This document shows positions 16,569 to 28,143 of a stretch of 64,000 bases of DNA, in pieces. Position 1 is the stretch's first letter; the number at the start of each line of letters is the position of its first letter. The stretch spans positions 372,001 to 436,000 of the forward strand of contig NZ_CP027869.1 in the NCBI RefSeq assembly GCF_005490985.1, read 5' to 3'. This stretch comes from Curtobacterium sp. SGAir0471 (lineage in GTDB: Bacteria; Actinomycetota; Actinomycetes; Actinomycetales; Microbacteriaceae). The notes beneath the pieces were generated by a model. It worked only from the letters and a program-made list of their open reading frames with translations. It was not told the origin of the DNA and made no database searches. The translations under genes and the position numbers were made by a program.

Positions 16569-17125
16569 ACGTGCAGCCTTGTGATGGACCCGGGCGGCGG
16601 AGTGCGGAAATCCGCGAAGGCAAGAGGGACAGGTGGCTGTCGGATCAGCAAGAGTTCGCCGCAGAGAGCTTTCGATGAGCTGTGCATCGACACTTCCGGA
16701 ACTCGCGAGGTTCGAGCTGCTTCGACGCAAGTGGCGGGCTGCCGCACGTTGTGGCATGGAGACCAGGGGGCGTTGTTCGGCAGACTCTCCAGCAAGTACG
16801 AGAGATCTTGGTCGAAGTTACGTGAACGCCTCGACAACCCGAAGGCATTCTCTTGCGCGGACGTCACATTGCCCTCGTCGACGGTCCATCGGTCCCTTTG
16901 CAAGTGAGCGACTCGTACGATGTCCTCCCGCGCGTCCCTCGTGAAGAAGCCCCAGCCCTGGCGGAAGACCTGCGCAACGGTGCGAGTGGCGATGCCGTTC
17001 CCGGAAGGGTCGCTGACAGTCTGCGGCGCTTTGTTCCCGAGGAACGAGAGCAGGCCGAGAAGGATGCATCCGGCGCAGCTGACGGCGGCGACCACGAAGG
17101 TCGGGGCGAGTTGGCGGACTCGCAT
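16565..17125 (-). CDS. sdpA: SdpA-family protein, SDP toxin maturation
   Basis: A 186-residue protein with one N-terminal membrane anchor (residues 9-28) and a soluble part. The motif FRQGWGFFTRDAREDIV at about residues 54-70 matches the Q-x-W-x-FFT signature of SdpA proteins. SdpA (158 aa in B. subtilis) is a membrane-associated partner needed with SdpB to make active SDP. Extra length here is a Cys-containing C-terminal region (ending near HSSSKALCGELLLI). It starts 3 bp after the sdpC-like stop and overlaps sdpB, so it is translationally coupled. SD-like AAGGG directly abuts the ATG, consistent with coupling. Confidence 0.78.
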   Translation of the reverse strand: MRVRQLAPTFVVAAVSCAGCILLGLLSFLGNKAPQTVSDPSGNGIATRTVAQVFRQGWGFFTRDAREDIVRVAHLQRDRWTVDEGNVTSAQENAFGLSRRSRNFDQDLSYLLESLPNNAPWSPCHNVRQPATCVEAARTSRVPEVSMHSSSKALCGELLLIRQPPVPLAFADFRTPPPGSITRLHV

Positions 17126-17128
17126 CCC

Positions 17129-17803
17129 TTATGCGAAGAGGGCAGCGAGGCGAGCGGCAACTTCCGTCTCGCGGAGATGAGGATAGTGCTCCGCAACTTT
17201 CGACGGGTCCGCAGTCGGAAGGCCTTCGGTCGAGGTTGTCGTCATGCGCGAGTTCCACACTCCGTTGTTGGTCCAGAGGCCGTTCTGGTTGACTACGATG
17301 TTCACGTTTCCAGCGACGTTGAAGTTCACTCCGGCTATCACGGTCCCGACGGCGATCGCCAGGACGAGTGCCGCGGCGCAGACTGTCGGACCGCAGACGC
17401 GTGCAGAGTCATCTCGAGCCCCGGCCTCGATTGCTTCCGGGTAATTCGATCGGAGGGAAGAGGAGAAGGCGTCTCGGAGACCGGAGAAACCGTCGAGGAC
17501 TTCGTACGGGTCGCCCGATTGCACCTTGTCGAGAGCCTCAGCAGTCTCGTAGGAGGTGTTGTGGAGGACATCGTCGACGATGTGATCGGTGAACCGCTCG
17601 TAGTTCTTCCGGTCAACGGCCGTCAAGCTGTCGGGCAGGCGCACCTCGGTATCGATCTCGTGCGCCAGCTCGCCCTGACCGAAGATGAGACCGCGCACGA
17701 TCTGCTCGTCCGTGTACATCCGCGGCTGGGAAGCTGCGGCCGTGGACAAGCCCGCTGCGGCGATGGTGGCGCCGAGCGCGACCGTTGCGATGATTCTCTT
17801 CAT
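17129..17803 (-). CDS. sdpC: SdpC-like precursor of a membrane-active antimicrobial peptide
   Basis: A 224-residue pretoxin. It has a Sec signal peptide (residues 1-25, KRIIATVALGATIAAAGLST with AxA before cleavage). The SdpC hallmark YTDEQIVRGLIFGQGE follows at residues 30-45; B. subtilis SdpC has a matching RGLLFGQGEV block. A hydrophobic core begins at residue 137 with CGPTVC then a Val/Ala/Ile/Gly stretch to about 160. This aligns in position and character with the mature SDP peptide, which in B. subtilis starts at Cys141 and is disulfide-bonded to Cys147. Residues 161-180 are Asn/Val-rich and atypical. The spacing here is C-x4-C, one shorter. AGGACGAC lies upstream of the ATG. I infer a secreted toxin that collapses membrane potential of competitors or siblings. 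Confidence 0.82.
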   Translation of the reverse strand: MKRIIATVALGATIAAAGLSTAAASQPRMYTDEQIVRGLIFGQGELAHEIDTEVRLPDSLTAVDRKNYERFTDHIVDDVLHNTSYETAEALDKVQSGDPYEVLDGFSGLRDAFSSSLRSNYPEAIEAGARDDSARVCGPTVCAAALVLAIAVGTVIAGVNFNVAGNVNIVVNQNGLWTNNGVWNSRMTTTSTEGLPTADPSKVAEHYPHLRETEVAARLAALFA

Positions 17804-17879
17804 GATGTCGTCCTGTATCAGTTGGTGAAGGGACTCGTCCGGCGTCTCGAGAGGCCGCCGCAGAGGTCGTCCTGAATGG

Positions 17880-18218
17880 TCAACACTCGTCGCAGCGGCG
17901 TGCCGCTCGGCTTGCGAAGACCGAGCCCGCAACGACCAACGCCAGACCCGCCGCCATCCCGATGAGGACGGCGGGGTCCGCGACAGCTCTCGTCGCAAAC
18001 GCGTTCAACAAGCCACCGCCCACGAAGCAGAGCCCTGCGCCATCGAGCCACAGCCTGGCCGCACGATGGCCAGCTCGCCATGCCGCGTCCGACTTCATGA
18101 CCGACTTGATGCGTATGCCGGCTGCGCCGTTGGGGCCGAGCGTGCCACGGGCGGCAAGTTCGCCCACGACTCCGATGACGACGCCGCTGAACACGAGGGC
18201 AAGACCAGACACCTGCAT
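17880..18218 (-). CDS. sdpI: SdpI-family immunity protein candidate
   Basis: A 112-residue protein with three hydrophobic helices and the SdpI family signature LGPNGAAGIRIKSVMKSDAA followed by WRAGHRAA at about residues 28-55. B. subtilis SdpI (207 aa) protects the producer from SDP and sequesters the SdpR repressor. This protein is about half that length, like many actinobacterial SdpI-family proteins. It is the first gene of the cassette and lies 76 bp upstream of the pretoxin gene. The C-terminus ends in CDEC. No SD sequence precedes the ATG, but a promoter fits a leaderless start. No SdpR-type repressor is present next to it. Confidence 0.75.
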   Translation of the reverse strand: MQVSGLALVFSGVVIGVVGELAARGTLGPNGAAGIRIKSVMKSDAAWRAGHRAARLWLDGAGLCFVGGGLLNAFATRAVADPAVLIGMAAGLALVVAGSVFASRAARRCDEC

Positions 18219-18253
18219 GTGATCAGTGAAACGTGATGTACCAGGAGAGTCAA
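18219..18253 (-). promoter_or_regulatory. Candidate promoter of the sdp-like cassette
   Basis: Read on the minus strand: TTGACT (18253-18248), 17 bases, TTCACT (18230-18225), then six bases to the ATG at 18218. The spacing would give a leaderless transcript, which agrees with the missing ribosome-binding site. The -35 is strong, the -10 is weak. Confidence 0.4.
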
Positions 18254-18450
18254 GGGGGCGGTGGCAGATGTGTCTGAAGTCGAATGCCGCGGGAGCCTGC
18301 AACTGACCGAGCGCCGCGAGAATCTGCCACCAGGGCGCAGCCGTAGACGTCCCGCGACCTCGCGAGGGACATCGACTCCCTGGTGCAAACCCGAGCCGAC
18401 CGCTCCCGTCAGCTCCTCCTGCTGGCGGGGCGCTCGCCACCGAACCACGC

Positions 18451-18493
18451 AACCGACATCGAACCCGGCCCAGGAGCTGGTTCGATGTCGGTT
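18451..18493. terminator. Terminator hairpin downstream of the beta-galactosidase operon
   Basis: A perfect 15-bp stem, AACCGACATCGAACC (18451-18465) against 18479-18493, with a 13-base loop. It lies about 60 bp beyond the end of the minus-strand beta-galactosidase gene and just upstream of the sdp-like promoter, so it insulates the cassette from read-through. The rest of the 18254-18551 gap shows nothing I recognise. Confidence 0.75.
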
Positions 18494-18551
18494 CCGTGAT
18501 TCGACCCGAGCGGGCGGCCGACGCGAGCGCCGCCCGCCCCGCCCGCCCTCG

Positions 18552-22557
<4,006 letters not shown>

Positions 22558-22561
<4 letters not shown>

Positions 22562-23679
22562 GCTTCCGCCCCCTTCGTTCCGTTCTGCTGGCTGCTGCCG
22601 GTCTGGAGGCGCGGTGCGGCTCCGTTGGTCGTGCTGCGGTTCGCGACGCCGGTGGCGGGTCGCGACCCGGTGGCGGACGTGCCGCGCGTCTGGAGCGCAC
22701 GCCGCGCCTCCAGGCCGTCGCGCTTGGCCCGCCTCTTCTGGTCGCGCTCGTTCTTCGGCGCGCGGTTCGTCAGCGCGAGGAACGCGAACGACAGGATGAA
22801 CGCGGCCAGCGCGATGATCACGGCCTGCGCGCTCGCGACGCCGTACTCGTTGAACGCGAAGGCGTTCGTGTACGCGGCGTAGTTCGGCGTGTACTCGGTG
22901 TCGATGGCGGGCGCGACCGTCGACAGGATCTGCGGCTCGGCGAAGAGCTGCAGCGTGCCGATGATCGAGAAGACCGTCGTGAGCACCAGGGCCGGCGCGA
23001 TGAGCGGGATCTGGATCCGCCACGCGACCTGGAAGGCGTTCGCGCCGTCCATCTTCGCGGCCTCGTAGACCTCGCCCGGGATCGACTTGAGCTGCGCCAC
23101 GATGATGAGCATGTTGTAGCCCGTGTAGGTCCACGTGACGATGTTCGCGATCGACCACAGCACGCTGTTCGCGCCGAGGAAGTCCGGCTGCAGCCCCATC
23201 GACTGCAGCAGCGACACGATGGGGGACAGGCCGGGCACGTAGAGGAACGACCACAGGATCGTCGCGATGACGCCGGGGACGCCGTACGGCATGAAGTAGA
23301 CCGCGCGGAAGAAGGCGGGCCAGCGGGCGCTCGCCGACTCGAGCAGCAGCGCGAGGATCGTGCAGAGGACGATCATCACCGGCACCTGCACGATGCCGAA
23401 CAGGAGCATGCGCCAGATCGAGCCGACGAAGCCGGCGTCGTTCAGGGCGGTGACGTAGTTGTCGAAGCCGGCGAAGCGGCCGGTGACACCGTCCTCGCCG
23501 AACAGGCCCTCGCGGTCGACGGTCGTGAAGCTCTGGAAGAGCGCACTGATGATCGGGATGATGAACGTCAGGACGAACAGGGCGAGGAACGGGGCGAGGA
23601 GGATCCACGGGGCGCGCTTCTGGGCGCTCGTGGCCTTCGTGCTCGTGCGGAAGCCGGATCCGGGCTGGGTGGCGGTCAT
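22558..23679 (-). CDS. Carbohydrate ABC transporter permease (MalF/CUT1 type) with repeat-bearing C-terminal tail
   Basis: A 373-residue permease. Six helices follow a short N-terminus, and the EAA loop YEAAKMDGANAFQVAWRIQI marks the ATPase contact. The body resembles UgpA/MalF-type permeases and should end near ALTNRAPKNERDQKRRAK. Beyond that is an unusual tail of about 50 residues, Thr/Ser/Gly/Arg-rich, containing DGLEARRALQTRG and AAPRLQTG. These are translations of the dispersed CTGGAGGC hairpin repeat. ATG overlaps the binding-protein stop by 4 bp. The tail is probably a relic of repeat insertion near the gene end rather than a functional domain. Confidence 0.9.
22599..22715. repeat. CTGGAGGC-type repeat arms inside the permease C-terminus
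   Basis: CCGGTCTGGAGGCGCGGTGC (22599-22618) with the next bases GGCTCCG is nearly identical to the left arm of the hairpin at 54724-54750. About 70 bp on, CTGGAG (22690-22695) and CTCCAG (22708-22713) flank GCCGCGC, forming a second partial arm. Both lie in frame in the permease coding sequence. Confidence 0.65.
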
Positions 23680-25040
23680 CGTGCGGTCCTGACGCTGAGG
23701 CCCTTGTCCTTGAAGGACTGGACGATCTCCTGCTGGGCGAGCTCGACGGCGTCGGTGAGCTTCAGCCCACCGGTGAGCTTGCGGCGGAACTGGTTCTGCA
23801 GGCTGGTGAAGGCCGACTGGGTCACGGGTGACCACGACCACTCCAGGTTCTGCTCCTTGGCCGAGGGGGCGAAGACCTCCTCGTTGTAGTCCTGCCCGGA
23901 GAACCACTCGGACGGCTGCTGCCGCGCAGCGCCGATGTAGTCCTTGGCCGGCGACCACCCGATGCCGCAGTACTTGATCATCGCGTCGACGCCCTCCTTC
24001 GAGGTGGTCATCCACGTGATGAACTCGAGCGCCTCCTTCGGGTGCTTCGCGTTCGCCAGCACGGCGGCGGTCGAACCGCCGATCGAGCTCGAGCCGTAGC
24101 CGGTGTCGCCCCACGTCTGCATCGGCGCGACCTTCCACTTGCCCTCGCCGCCCTGCACGGACTGGATGAGGGCGTCACCCCAGCTCGCGCTCGTGACGGC
24201 GGCGATCTTGCCGCTCGCTGCGGCCGCGTACCAGCCGGGGGAGTACGCCCCGGCGCTGGTGTCGACGAGCTCGTCGTCGATCACCCCGTCGAAGAACTCG
24301 GCGACCATCATGGTCTTGTCGTCGGTCATGTCGACGACCCACGCGTCGCCGTCCGTCCGGAACCAACGCGCGCCGGCCTGCTGCGCGTACGCGGCGAAGG
24401 GCGAGGCGTCGGCGACGGGGAACACCTCGAGGTAGTTCCCGGTGCCCGTCCCGCGCACCTTGTCGGCCAGGTCGCGCCACTCGTCCCACGTCGTCGGGGG
24501 CTGGCCGCCGGCCTGCTCGAGGATCGCGGTCTGGTAGTAGAAGCCCATCGGGCCGGTGTCCTGCGGGATGCCGTAGACGCCGTCGACGAACTCGACCTGC
24601 GACCACGCTGCCTCGTCGTACTTCGACTGCACGTCCTTCGCGCCGTACCGGGCGAGGTCGACCAGGCCGTTCGCGAGCATGAACTCCGGGATCTGCCGGA
24701 ACTCGACCTGCCCGATGTCCGGACCGCCGCCGGCCGCGAGCGCGGAGTACATCTTCTGGTACCCGCCCGAGTTGCCGCCGGGGATCCAGTTCGCGGTGAC
24801 CTGGATGCGGGGGTTCTTCGCGTTCCAGACGTCGCAGACCTTCTGCAGGTCCTTCAGCCACGCCCAGTAGGTGATCTGGACCGTCTCGCCACCGGCGGCC
24901 GCGGGGACCAGCGGAGCCTTGTTGACGTTCGTGGACCCCGGCACGGCGCACCCGGCGAGCAACCCCGCCGCAGCTGTTCCGAGTCCGAGTCCGAGCAGGT
25001 TCCGTCGCGACAGGACGGTTCTCGATGGGATGGGTGTCAT
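23676..25040 (-). CDS. Extracellular sugar-binding lipoprotein of the ABC importer
   Basis: A 454-residue family-1 solute-binding protein. The N-terminus SRRNLLGLGLGTAAAGLLAG ends in the lipobox LLAGC, with Cys31 to be lipidated; the RR pair may allow Tat export. Mature motifs include WAWLKDLQKVCDVWNAKNP, YYQTAILEQAG and FITWMTTSKEG. The ATG 25040 has GGAGCC upstream. First gene of the operon binding protein, MalF, MalG, LacZ, so the ligand is likely a beta-galactoside such as lactose or galactooligosaccharide. The 256-bp gap up to 25297 should hold its promoter; I cannot pinpoint it. Confidence 0.9.
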   Translation of the reverse strand: MTPIPSRTVLSRRNLLGLGLGTAAAGLLAGCAVPGSTNVNKAPLVPAAAGGETVQITYWAWLKDLQKVCDVWNAKNPRIQVTANWIPGGNSGGYQKMYSALAAGGGPDIGQVEFRQIPEFMLANGLVDLARYGAKDVQSKYDEAAWSQVEFVDGVYGIPQDTGPMGFYYQTAILEQAGGQPPTTWDEWRDLADKVRGTGTGNYLEVFPVADASPFAAYAQQAGARWFRTDGDAWVVDMTDDKTMMVAEFFDGVIDDELVDTSAGAYSPGWYAAAASGKIAAVTSASWGDALIQSVQGGEGKWKVAPMQTWGDTGYGSSSIGGSTAAVLANAKHPKEALEFITWMTTSKEGVDAMIKYCGIGWSPAKDYIGAARQQPSEWFSGQDYNEEVFAPSAKEQNLEWSWSPVTQSAFTSLQNQFRRKLTGGLKLTDAVELAQQEIVQSFKDKGLSVRTAR

Positions 25041-25296
25041 CACGGCTCCGGTTCGTCGTTGAGCGGGGTCGGAGCCAGCAAAGCACGAAACCGAGTGATG
25101 CTGTGCATTCACGAAGTCTTCACGGCGGGTCGTGACCGGATCGTGGCCGGGCTCCGGAGCGACGGCTGGCTGCGTGTTCGCTCCGACCTCCGAACGCGGT
25201 CAGTGCCGAGCGCGCACCGTGGCCAGCACGCAGAACACCGAAGCCGCAGGCGGCCCGACAGCGTCGTCGGCGGCACTGACGCACGAGGGGCAGACG

Positions 25297-25572
25297 ATGA
25301 CCGATCGCGGGAACAGCACGCACGGACCCGAGCTCGACGACCAGCTCGCGCACGAGGCGCAGAGCATCGTCCAGGGGCACGGCAGCAACGCGCACGTCGA
25401 GGAGTTCCGGCAGGCCGAACCGGTCCCCGACGACACCGACGACGCCGAGACGGTCACCGCCTCCGGCTACGACGGCGAGGGTGAGGGTTCCCTGCTGGAC
25501 GACGGGTCCGCCGTCGACGAGGGCTCCGATGCCGTCTTCACGACCGAGACCGACGAGGAGGGCGAGCGCTGA
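25297..25572 (+). CDS. Small acidic protein, unknown function
   Basis: A 91-residue, very acidic protein (DDTDDAETVTASGYDGEGEG and TTETDEEGER). It is probably unstructured and has no Cys, signal or membrane segment. GAGGGG precedes the ATG by 6 bases. The stop overlaps the next start (TGATG), so it is coupled to the eRF1-like gene. I do not recognise it. Confidence 0.65.
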   Translation: MTDRGNSTHGPELDDQLAHEAQSIVQGHGSNAHVEEFRQAEPVPDDTDDAETVTASGYDGEGEGSLLDDGSAVDEGSDAVFTTETDEEGER

Positions 25573-26738
25573 TGGCCCAGACCACCCGGGAGACCAGTGC
25601 CCTGCAGCCCGAGGTCGCGCAGGCGCTCCAGACGCCGGGCACCTGGACGTGGGCGTACGTCGACGCGTCCGGCAACCGCGAGGACCCCCGGCGCATCGCC
25701 GCGCTCCAGCGCCGGACCGTGTCCGACGCGCTCTCCGGGCAGGGGTGCTCCGAGCGTGCCGCGCAGATCATCGAGGAGGAGCTCGTCGAGCAGCCGGGTG
25801 TCCCCGCCCCGGTCGCCCGCTACGTGCTCGTCCGCGACGACGAACTCGTGCTGAGCGAGGTCCTGCCCGGGCACCTGCACGGACAGGAGTCGATCGGCAC
25901 CGGCGCCGTCCCCGACCTGCTGCCCCTGCTCGCGCACCGGCCGTTCGACCTGCCGTTCCTGGTCGTCACCGTCGGACGCGAGGGCGGCGGGTTCCGCAGC
26001 TACCGGCTCGGGCACGCGCCCACCGGCGCCGCCGAGGACGAACAGCGCGTGCAGGGCCGCACCGACACCCTGCACAAGGCGAAGTCCGGCGCCGGGTGGA
26101 AGCAGCCGCACTGGCACCAGCACGCCGAGGAGATCTGGAAGCAGACCGCCGGTGAGGTCGCCGCTGCGATCGAGGAGACCGTCCGCGCGACCTCGCCCCG
26201 CCTGATCGTGCTCGCCGGGGACGTCCGCGCCCGCGAGCTCCTGCGCGGGGAGCTCTCCACGTCGACCCGTGCACTGGTGACCGAGGTCGCCGTCGACCCG
26301 CGTGCCGACGACGCGTCCGAGAAGGCGCTCGTGCAGCACGTGGACCTCGCGCTCGCCCGGGTCCTGGCATCGCGGCGGCACGACGTGCAGGACCTCCTCC
26401 GCACGCACGAGGGTCGTGGGGACAACGAGAGCGTCAGCGGACTCGGGTCCGTCGTGTCCGCGCTGCAGCAGGCGCGGGCCGCGGTCGTCGCGCTCGACGC
26501 CGGTGCCCTCGGCAACCGGACGCTGTACGCGCTCGACGCCGCGCCGTGGGTCGCCACCGCCCCCGAGCAGGCGGCCGGTGCGACGGTGCTCGGGCAGGTG
26601 CCGGCGGTGTGCGCGCTCGTGCGGGCGATCGTCCTGACCGACGCCGAACTCGTGCTCGTGAACGCCGCGTCGCTGCCGAGCGGTGCCCCCGCGTCCGCGC
26701 TCCTGCGCTGGCCCGTCGGCCCCGCGGTCCCCGCCTGA
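25572..26738 (+). CDS. Rv2629/Vms1-type bacterial eRF1-like protein
   Basis: A 388-residue protein of the group related to archaeal/eukaryotic release factor 1 (Rv2629 in Mycobacterium; Vms1-type peptidyl-tRNA hydrolases). Visible pieces are FDLPFLVVTVGREGGGFRSY in the first half, then the loop KSGAGWKQPHWHQH, where the family carries its Gly/Gln catalytic loop. A central domain (RLIVLAGDVRARELLRG) and a C-terminal domain (ARAAVVALDAGALGNRTLYA) follow. Such proteins may act on stalled ribosomes or hibernating ribosomes. It is coupled to the small acidic ORF upstream. The family call is by remembered domain pattern. Confidence 0.72.
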   Translation: MAQTTRETSALQPEVAQALQTPGTWTWAYVDASGNREDPRRIAALQRRTVSDALSGQGCSERAAQIIEEELVEQPGVPAPVARYVLVRDDELVLSEVLPGHLHGQESIGTGAVPDLLPLLAHRPFDLPFLVVTVGREGGGFRSYRLGHAPTGAAEDEQRVQGRTDTLHKAKSGAGWKQPHWHQHAEEIWKQTAGEVAAAIEETVRATSPRLIVLAGDVRARELLRGELSTSTRALVTEVAVDPRADDASEKALVQHVDLALARVLASRRHDVQDLLRTHEGRGDNESVSGLGSVVSALQQARAAVVALDAGALGNRTLYALDAAPWVATAPEQAAGATVLGQVPAVCALVRAIVLTDAELVLVNAASLPSGAPASALLRWPVGPAVPA

Positions 26739-26749
26739 CCCTTCCGCGG

Positions 26750-26811
26750 GACGCAACGTCGGCGACTCCTCGCAGCGGTACAGCTCTACGAGGAGTCGCC
26801 GACGTTGCGTC
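26750..26811. terminator. Strong bidirectional terminator
   Basis: A perfect 23-bp stem, beginning GACGCAACGTCGGCGACTCC (26750-26769), pairs with 26789-26811 around a 16-base loop. It sits between the convergent eRF1-like gene (plus) and MFS gene (minus). Confidence 0.85.
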
Positions 26812-26855
26812 TTGCGGTCCAGCCCTGCGCCCTCGCTTCCGAGGCTCGCCGGGCG

Positions 26856-28067
26856 TCAGTCGTGGGAGACGTCGGCGCGCGGGACGACCGGCAGCGCGAG
26901 CAAGGGCAGCGCGGCCACGATCGCGAACGACGCCGCGAAGCCGAGCACCCCGACGAGCGCGCCGACTCCGGGGCCGACGGCGCTCGCCGCGAGGAACTGC
27001 CCCGTGTTCTGCGCACCGAGCGCCCGCCCGGACCACGACGGCCCCGCTGCCTCGGCCACCGACGTGTAGGCGAGCCCGTTGTCCGCCACGGTCACGCTCG
27101 TGGCGACGACGAGGAACACCGCTGCGGGTGCCCAGTGCGACACGTCGACGAGCGCGAGTACCCCCATCACCGCGGCCGCCGCCACGGCGACGATCCGGAG
27201 CGGCCCCACCCGGGATCCCGCGCGGTCGCTCCACGCGCCGACGAGGATCCGGCCCACGGCCCCGACGAACTGCGAGGCCCCGACCAGCAGTCCCGCCGCC
27301 GGTGTCGACCAGCCGAGCCCCACGAGCCAGACCAGGCCGTACGTCGAGAGCGTGAACTGCGGCACGACGAGCAGCACCGACACCAGGTGGACCCGCCACA
27401 GGAAGCCCGACGCCCGGTACGGGTTCGCGGAGGTGCCCGGGGTCGACGTCGTCGCCGCCCCACGCACCGGTCGCGGCGGATCGACGATGCCGATCGCGCA
27501 GAGGACGGTGAGCACCGCGCACAGCACGAACGGCAGCACGAGGGCCGTCCGGACACCGTGCGTCTCGGTGAGCAGCGGCACCGTCACGGCGGCGAGCGTC
27601 ACCCCGAGCGGTTGCGACATCTGCCGGATGCCCATGGCGAGGCCGCGCCGCTCCTTCGGGAACCACCCGACGACGACCCGTCCACTCGCCGCGTTCGTCG
27701 ACGCGCTCGTCATCCCGGCGGCCAGGAACGCGAGCCCGAGCAGCAGCGGGTCACCGGCCATGACCCACGCGGCCACGACGGTGAGCGTGGTCAGCGCGAG
27801 TCCGCCGGCGATGACGACGCGCTCACCGACACGGTCGGTCACCGCGCCCCACGCGATCAGGGTGAGGACGAGGCCGATCGTCGGCGCGGCGGCGAACAAG
27901 CCCGCCGACGCGAAGGGCATCCCCTGCGCCAACAGGTGGGGGATGAGCAGCGCCGGTGCGGAGACCACGAGGGTCCCGGCGGCCTGTGCGGCGACGCCGA
28001 GCGCGAGCATCGTCCACGCCCTCCCAGGGACGACGGCCGGAGCTGCGGTGGAGGTCTGCGCGGGCAC
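26856..28067 (-). CDS. MFS transporter
   Basis: A 403-residue major-facilitator protein with twelve hydrophobic segments. The loop 2-3 region reads IAWGAVTDRVGERVV (the D-R-x-G signature), repeated in the second half as VGAWSDRAGSRVGPL. The GTG at 28067 is chosen because the other in-frame GTG at 28115 lies inside the palindromic operator. Divergent from a GntR regulator 77 bp away, which very likely controls it. The substrate is unknown; an organic acid or sugar acid would be usual for this arrangement. Confidence 0.82.
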   Translation of the reverse strand: MPAQTSTAAPAVVPGRAWTMLALGVAAQAAGTLVVSAPALLIPHLLAQGMPFASAGLFAAAPTIGLVLTLIAWGAVTDRVGERVVIAGGLALTTLTVVAAWVMAGDPLLLGLAFLAAGMTSASTNAASGRVVVGWFPKERRGLAMGIRQMSQPLGVTLAAVTVPLLTETHGVRTALVLPFVLCAVLTVLCAIGIVDPPRPVRGAATTSTPGTSANPYRASGFLWRVHLVSVLLVVPQFTLSTYGLVWLVGLGWSTPAAGLLVGASQFVGAVGRILVGAWSDRAGSRVGPLRIVAVAAAAVMGVLALVDVSHWAPAAVFLVVATSVTVADNGLAYTSVAEAAGPSWSGRALGAQNTGQFLAASAVGPGVGALVGVLGFAASFAIVAALPLLALPVVPRADVSHD

Positions 28068-28087
28068 GGCGTTCCGATCGGGAGTGG

Positions 28088-28112
28088 TTGGTGTACCAGG
28101 ACGGTATACCAA
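28088..28112. promoter_or_regulatory. Palindromic GntR-type operator
   Basis: TTGGTGTACC (28088-28097) and GGTATACCAA (28103-28112) form an inverted repeat with one mismatch and a 5-bp spacer. It lies in the divergent MFS/GntR gap. The GGTATACC core fits FadR-subfamily operators. TACGCT at 28130-28135 is a candidate -10 for the regulator gene. Confidence 0.7.
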
Positions 28113-28143
28113 CACCCGTCGATCTGCACTACGCTGGTCCGCC

